From Oscillatoriales cyanobacterium CG2_30_40_61 (lineage in GTDB: Bacteria; Cyanobacteriota; Cyanobacteriia; Cyanobacteriales; Microcoleaceae), in the NCBI GenBank assembly GCA_001873365.1, contig MNYZ01000013.1, forward strand, positions 1-46,547: DNA of 46,547 bases. The letters are read 5' to 3'. The translations under genes were made by a program, and so were the position numbers. A model generated the notes under the pieces. It saw only the letters and a list, made by a program, of their open reading frames with translations. It ran no database searches and had not been told where the DNA came from. Of the stretch, positions 42,996-46,547 are shown one piece after another (positions within the stretch are counted from its first letter, which is position 1; every line of letters begins with the position of its first letter).

Positions 42996-43892
42996 CTATC
43001 GGATTTTTTCCAAAACCGACTTTGTGGAAACAACATGATGGTCTAAACCGAGTTGTTGGGGGTCAATCCCCAGGGCCAAAGCCACTAATTGGGGAAGATG
43101 GAGAACGGGTAAACCCAAGGGACGACCGATCACTTTTTCAACTTCCGGTTGACGAGAATCTAAATTCAGATGACACAGGGGACAGGGCGTCACCATACAG
43201 TCTGCACCGTTATCCATCGCCTCTTGAATATGGTTTCCCGCCATTTGAAAGGCTGATTCCGTCGCATAACTCGATAGAGGCCAACCGCAACATTGGGTTC
43301 TGCCCTGATAATAGACTGGAGTTGCCCCCACAGCCCGAAATAGGTTTTCCATCGATTCCGGTTGATGGGGGTCATCATAGGGCAAATGGGTTTGAGCCCG
43401 GAGGAGATAGCAGCCATAAAAGGCAGCACACTTCAAACCCGATAGTTGGCGACGGACTCGGCGTTCAATTTCAGCCAAACCATAATCGGCGACTAAGGCC
43501 CAAAGCAGGTGTTTTACTTCCGTTGTCCCTTGATAGGGTGAGCAACCTTCTTTGCTGAGTAACCCATTTACCTTGTCAATATAGGCTGGATCATTTTCCT
43601 GAAATTCTTTTAATCGTTCATCAACATGACCAATAACCCCCTGACAGGTGCTGCAATGGGTTAATAAGGGTAAATTTAATTCTTCTGCTAAAGCAATATT
43701 CCGGGCATTGACCGTATCTTCCAACAGTCGGGAATCTTCTTTGAAGGTTCCTGAACCGCAGCAAGATGCCTTTTTAAGTTCGATTAGTTCAATACCTAAA
43801 GTTTCTGTGAGAACTTTTGTAGACTGATACAGTTCCCGACAAGCACCTTGGGCAACACAGCCCGGAAAATAGGCATATCTCAAGGATGGCAT
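42996..43892 (-). CDS. HdrB-like CoB--CoM heterodisulfide reductase family protein (CCG domains)
   Basis: 298 residues from ATG at 43892 (MPSLRYAYFPGCVAQGACREL); the upstream in-frame extension to 43991 adds a hydrophobic stretch that does not resemble the family. Two CCG cysteine-rich domains are present: ASCCGSGTFKE with CSTCQGV (about 46-85), and RTQCCGWPLSS with TPCPLCHLNLD (about 200-245). These bind a non-cubane [4Fe-4S] cluster in HdrB. Cyanobacteria lack coenzymes M and B, so the substrate is a different disulfide or thiol. HdrA, HdrC or other partners are not next to it. Divergent from the aldo/keto reductase. Confidence 0.85.
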   Translation of the reverse strand: MPSLRYAYFPGCVAQGACRELYQSTKVLTETLGIELIELKKASCCGSGTFKEDSRLLEDTVNARNIALAEELNLPLLTHCSTCQGVIGHVDERLKEFQENDPAYIDKVNGLLSKEGCSPYQGTTEVKHLLWALVADYGLAEIERRVRRQLSGLKCAAFYGCYLLRAQTHLPYDDPHQPESMENLFRAVGATPVYYQGRTQCCGWPLSSYATESAFQMAGNHIQEAMDNGADCMVTPCPLCHLNLDSRQPEVEKVIGRPLGLPVLHLPQLVALALGIDPQQLGLDHHVVSTKSVLEKIR

Positions 43893-44033
43893 AGAAATCA
43901 CCGATACTAGGATTTTGGATTCATTAGTAACAAAATAGCAATAAAACGAGAAGATACGAAAGAATTGTTTAAAATAGAGAGTATAAACCAAGTTTCAGCT
44001 TTTTTTTTAAACTTAAATACACCATAATACACT

Positions 44034-45161
44034 ATGAAAATTTTAGGTAAAGCGACTTTGACAGGAACCCAAAGATATCGAGAACGCCATCAGCAAGACT
44101 GTATCGCTGCTCATTTTCGAGAAGCTAATGATTGGGTTGTAAGTTCCATAGGTATTGGCACTTATTTAGGGGCCGCAGATTCCCGAACTGATGATCGGGT
44201 CACTGATGCAATTATCGAGTCAGTTAAAAATGGAATTAACCTAATTGATACGGCAATTAATTATCGCTATATGCGCGCTGAAAGGAGTGTTAGCGATGCT
44301 TTATTGGCTTTAATCCGAGATCAAGTTATCTCCAGAGATGAATTAATTATTTGTAGCAAAGGCGGTTTTATTCCCGACCCCGATCGAATTAGTTGGTTTT
44401 ATTCTCGATATATTGAGAATAGTAGGTTTTCGATTAAACCGGAGGATTTAGTCGCCGAATGTCACTGTTTACACCCGGAATATATTTGGGATCAACTGGA
44501 GCGAAGTTTAAATAATTTAGGGTTAGAAACCCTTGATATTTATTATCTTCATAACCCGGAAATGCAATTATCCGAAGTCCCAACAGAAACTTTTTATCAC
44601 CGTTTAACCCTGGCATTTGAAGTATTAGAAAAAGCCGTTAGTCAAGGGAAAATTAGTAGCTATGGGTTAGCTACTTGGGATGGCTTCCGAGTCCCACCAT
44701 CCCACCCCAACCATCTGGATTTGGCCACAGCCAAAGCCATCGCATCTCAAGTCGCCCCCAATGGCACGGATCATTTCAAATTCCTTCAGCTACCCCTGAA
44801 TGCTACGATGCTAGAGGCATTGGTTCAACCCACTCAACAAGTCAAACGAACATGGCTTCCTGTCCTAGAAGCGGCTCAATGTTTGGGTCTATCCGTGATT
44901 TCTAGTGCCTCCATCGGTCAGACCAAAGCCGTTGGTCAAATTCCCGATCCCTTGAAAGGAGTTCTGGATCAGATGCCGTTAACGCCGACCCTAAAAGCCC
45001 TTCAGTTTACTCGTTCGTGTCCCCAATTACTCACCGCTTTAGTGGGAATGAAAACCATCGATCATGTCACAGAAAATTCTACTTTAACTCGGATTAAACC
45101 CCTAGCGACAAAATTCTATAAGGCTTTAGCTACTACCACCAGCACCGAAATATGTTCTTAA
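44034..45161 (+). CDS. Aldo/keto reductase
   Basis: A 375-residue NADPH-dependent TIM-barrel oxidoreductase. Tetrad residues: Asp and Tyr in INLIDTAINYRYMRAE (about 78-93), Lys in ELIICSKGGF (about 103-112) and His in DIYYLHNPE (about 165-173). Nucleotide-binding C-terminal segment SVISSASIGQTKAVG (about 285-299) and ALVGMKTIDHVTENS (about 340-354). The protein is longer than the standard 320 residues because of an insert after residue 110. Substrate unknown. Confidence 0.85.
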   Translation: MKILGKATLTGTQRYRERHQQDCIAAHFREANDWVVSSIGIGTYLGAADSRTDDRVTDAIIESVKNGINLIDTAINYRYMRAERSVSDALLALIRDQVISRDELIICSKGGFIPDPDRISWFYSRYIENSRFSIKPEDLVAECHCLHPEYIWDQLERSLNNLGLETLDIYYLHNPEMQLSEVPTETFYHRLTLAFEVLEKAVSQGKISSYGLATWDGFRVPPSHPNHLDLATAKAIASQVAPNGTDHFKFLQLPLNATMLEALVQPTQQVKRTWLPVLEAAQCLGLSVISSASIGQTKAVGQIPDPLKGVLDQMPLTPTLKALQFTRSCPQLLTALVGMKTIDHVTENSTLTRIKPLATKFYKALATTTSTEICS

Positions 45162-45257
45162 TCCGATTAGCAGAATTTTTCCCCGCAATAGTTAAAGATT
45201 AGTTACGATTTATGATTGAATATTATGTATGATTAAACAATCTTAGTAATAGGGAGA

Positions 45258-46217
45258 TTGGCTCTGACTGATTTGTTCGGTGAAAACTTAGTTTCAACTT
45301 CTCCGACCGTTTGGCGTCCACAGCTATCTATCGGTGTTTTTGTGCCGACCGTGAGCCTGGCAAGTATCGTCATGTCTCATTTGCAAAATGATAGCTATAT
45401 GGCAGTACAGATCCCGTCCGTTGAAGCATTTCTCCAATTCATAGCTCAAGAAAGACATCAACTCGATTGTATTGTTCTTGAGGATAGTCCAGATTTACCC
45501 CTTCTGAGTCAGCATCTTCAGGAGCAATCTATATTAGTTCCGGTGGTCATTGTCACCGCCCGACCCCAACCCCCAAAACCTTTACCTTCAACTCAAAAAA
45601 CGGATACTTCTGATACTTGCAAGTCTGGAGAAAATGCCTCGGATTATTTTTACCACCGTACCGAGGTGTGCATTAGAGAGGAGCAACTGAATCAGGTTTC
45701 AGGTTATATTGACCAAGCTATTAGTCAGTTTATTACCCATACAATTACCGCTCGCCTCACCGAACAGTCTTCGAGTGGTAATGCTCCTACGGAGTTAACA
45801 AACTTTATTATTCGTCAACAACGTCGTCTAGTCAGTAAACTCCATGAGAGATTGGGATATCTGGGTGTTTATTATAAAAGAAGTCCCCAGAATTTTATTC
45901 GTAATCTTGCTCCTACCGAACGACAGGAATTTATTGATCAGTTAAAAACAAAATATCGCCAAATTGTTCTGAGTTATTTTTCCGGCGATCAAAGTTTAAA
46001 TAATAAGATTGATGAATATGTAAACTTGGCTTTTTTTGCTGATGTTCCAGTTACCCGAATTGTGGAAATTCACATGGAATTAATGGATAATTTTTCTAAA
46101 CAGCTTAAATTGGAAGGGAGAAGCGAAGATGTTTTATTAGACTACCGATTGACCTTAATTGATACGATTGCCCATTTATGCGAAATGTATCGTCGCTCAA
46201 TTCCTAGAGATTCTTAA
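45258..46217 (+). CDS. kaiA: Circadian clock protein KaiA
   Basis: A 319-residue full-length KaiA. N-terminal pseudo-receiver (about 23-135, QLSIGVFVPTVSLASIVMSH), a linker helix (about 140-185) and the C-terminal dimerisation and KaiC-activating domain (about 195-319, GYLGVYYKRSPQNFIRNL, FFADVPVTRIVEIHMELMDN, EGRSEDVLLDYRLTLID, CEMYRRSIPRDS), which is nearly identical to the Synechococcus elongatus KaiA C-terminus. It stimulates KaiC autophosphorylation. The start is not clear: TTG at 45258 is the first in-frame start after an upstream stop, but AGGGAG sits almost on it; CTG at 45264 or TTG at 45273 are alternatives. kaiB and kaiC do not follow; a 23S rRNA gene end does. Confidence 0.95.
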   Translation: MALTDLFGENLVSTSPTVWRPQLSIGVFVPTVSLASIVMSHLQNDSYMAVQIPSVEAFLQFIAQERHQLDCIVLEDSPDLPLLSQHLQEQSILVPVVIVTARPQPPKPLPSTQKTDTSDTCKSGENASDYFYHRTEVCIREEQLNQVSGYIDQAISQFITHTITARLTEQSSSGNAPTELTNFIIRQQRRLVSKLHERLGYLGVYYKRSPQNFIRNLAPTERQEFIDQLKTKYRQIVLSYFSGDQSLNNKIDEYVNLAFFADVPVTRIVEIHMELMDNFSKQLKLEGRSEDVLLDYRLTLIDTIAHLCEMYRRSIPRDS

Positions 46218-46247
46218 TTGACAAACTATTTCATATTCATAATATAA

Positions 46248-46285
46248 AACAAAAGCAATCTTTAAGTATAAAGGTTGCTTTGTTT
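46248..46285. terminator. Bidirectional terminator between kaiA and the rRNA end
   Basis: AAAGCAATCTTT (46252-46263) pairs with AAAGGTTGCTTT (46270-46281) with one G-U wobble. On the minus strand the stem is followed by TGTTTTATATT. It ends the rRNA transcript and probably kaiA too. Confidence 0.8.
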
Positions 46286-46346
46286 AGACATATTAAATTC
46301 AGTTCAGAAACACTGAAGATTGCAGAGAAACTGGAGTAGTTGAAAT

Positions 46347-46547
<201 letters not shown>

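Noticed and set aside
42996-43558. Plus-strand frame opposite the HdrB-like gene
   Set aside because: It mirrors the cysteine-rich coding sequence and lacks any domain pattern.
46218-46346. 5S rRNA gene
   Set aside because: Read on both strands; only a terminator hairpin and AT-rich sequence are present.

Overview
The window looks like the chromosome of a filamentous cyanobacterium. It carries psaC (photosystem I), kaiA (circadian clock) and cyanobacterial-type MCE and DUF1400 proteins. GCGATCGC (HIP1) octamers are frequent, base composition is AT-leaning, and short palindromic repeats fill the gaps between genes. The overall style suggests a Planktothrix/Arthrospira-like Oscillatoriales genome, but genus is an inference and not demonstrated.

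Layout. 1-3.5 kb: a degraded TnpB (IS200/IS605) remnant abuts a large PAS/GAF sensor histidine kinase whose C-terminal receiver domain is frameshifted and cut off at the TnpB junction. 3.5-14.1 kb: an AI-2E-type permease, an unusual tandem glycosyltransferase, a His-rich COG0523 GTPase, Dtd, an Hsp70-like protein, an MCE/MlaD lipid-transport protein and a cyanobacterial DUF6930-type protein. 14.2-20.6 kb: a Uma2 nuclease, a coiled-coil protein, an exported DUF1400 protein, a SRPBCC protein, a mechanosensitive-channel-like protein and a small membrane protein, separated by several MITE-like hairpins. 20.5-25.7 kb: a YdcF-like protein, a tandem PPK2 (polyphosphate:AMP phosphotransferase), and a PAP2 phosphatase overlapping an ArnT-like glycosyltransferase. 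25.7-26.4 kb: a gene-poor stretch with a likely frameshifted small gene and an 18-bp perfect palindrome. 26.4-35.1 kb: a PAS/GAF diguanylate cyclase, leuB, a UspA protein, a CPA2 antiporter with two Usp domains, and glmS followed by a G-rich (on its sense strand) tandem repeat. 35.1-36.0 kb: a gene-free region that folds into many hairpins, bounded by 11-bp inverted repeats; it is the best candidate here for an undescribed or orphan structured RNA (a HEARO/IscB omega-RNA-like element is the leading guess). 36.0-41.2 kb: a truncated N-terminal paralogue and a very large multidomain surface/secreted protein (Calx-beta, VWD, seven FG-GAP repeats). 41.2-42.3 kb: a PemK/MazF toxin-antitoxin pair flanked by 62-bp direct repeats. 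42.5-46.5 kb: psaC, an HdrB-like protein, an aldo/keto reductase, kaiA, and the 3' end of a 23S rRNA gene on the opposite strand.

Most genes are single transcription units. Likely co-transcribed pairs are PAP2+ArnT (1-nt overlap), the antitoxin/toxin pair (14-nt overlap) and Hsp70+MCE (57-nt gap). Two signalling proteins (the histidine kinase and the diguanylate cyclase) share a PAS/GAF sensor style. Polyphosphate use (PPK2), stress (Usp, Hsp70) and envelope functions (MCE, ArnT, GT, GlmS, FG-GAP protein) dominate the rest. All family assignments were made by reading motifs; no database search was run.
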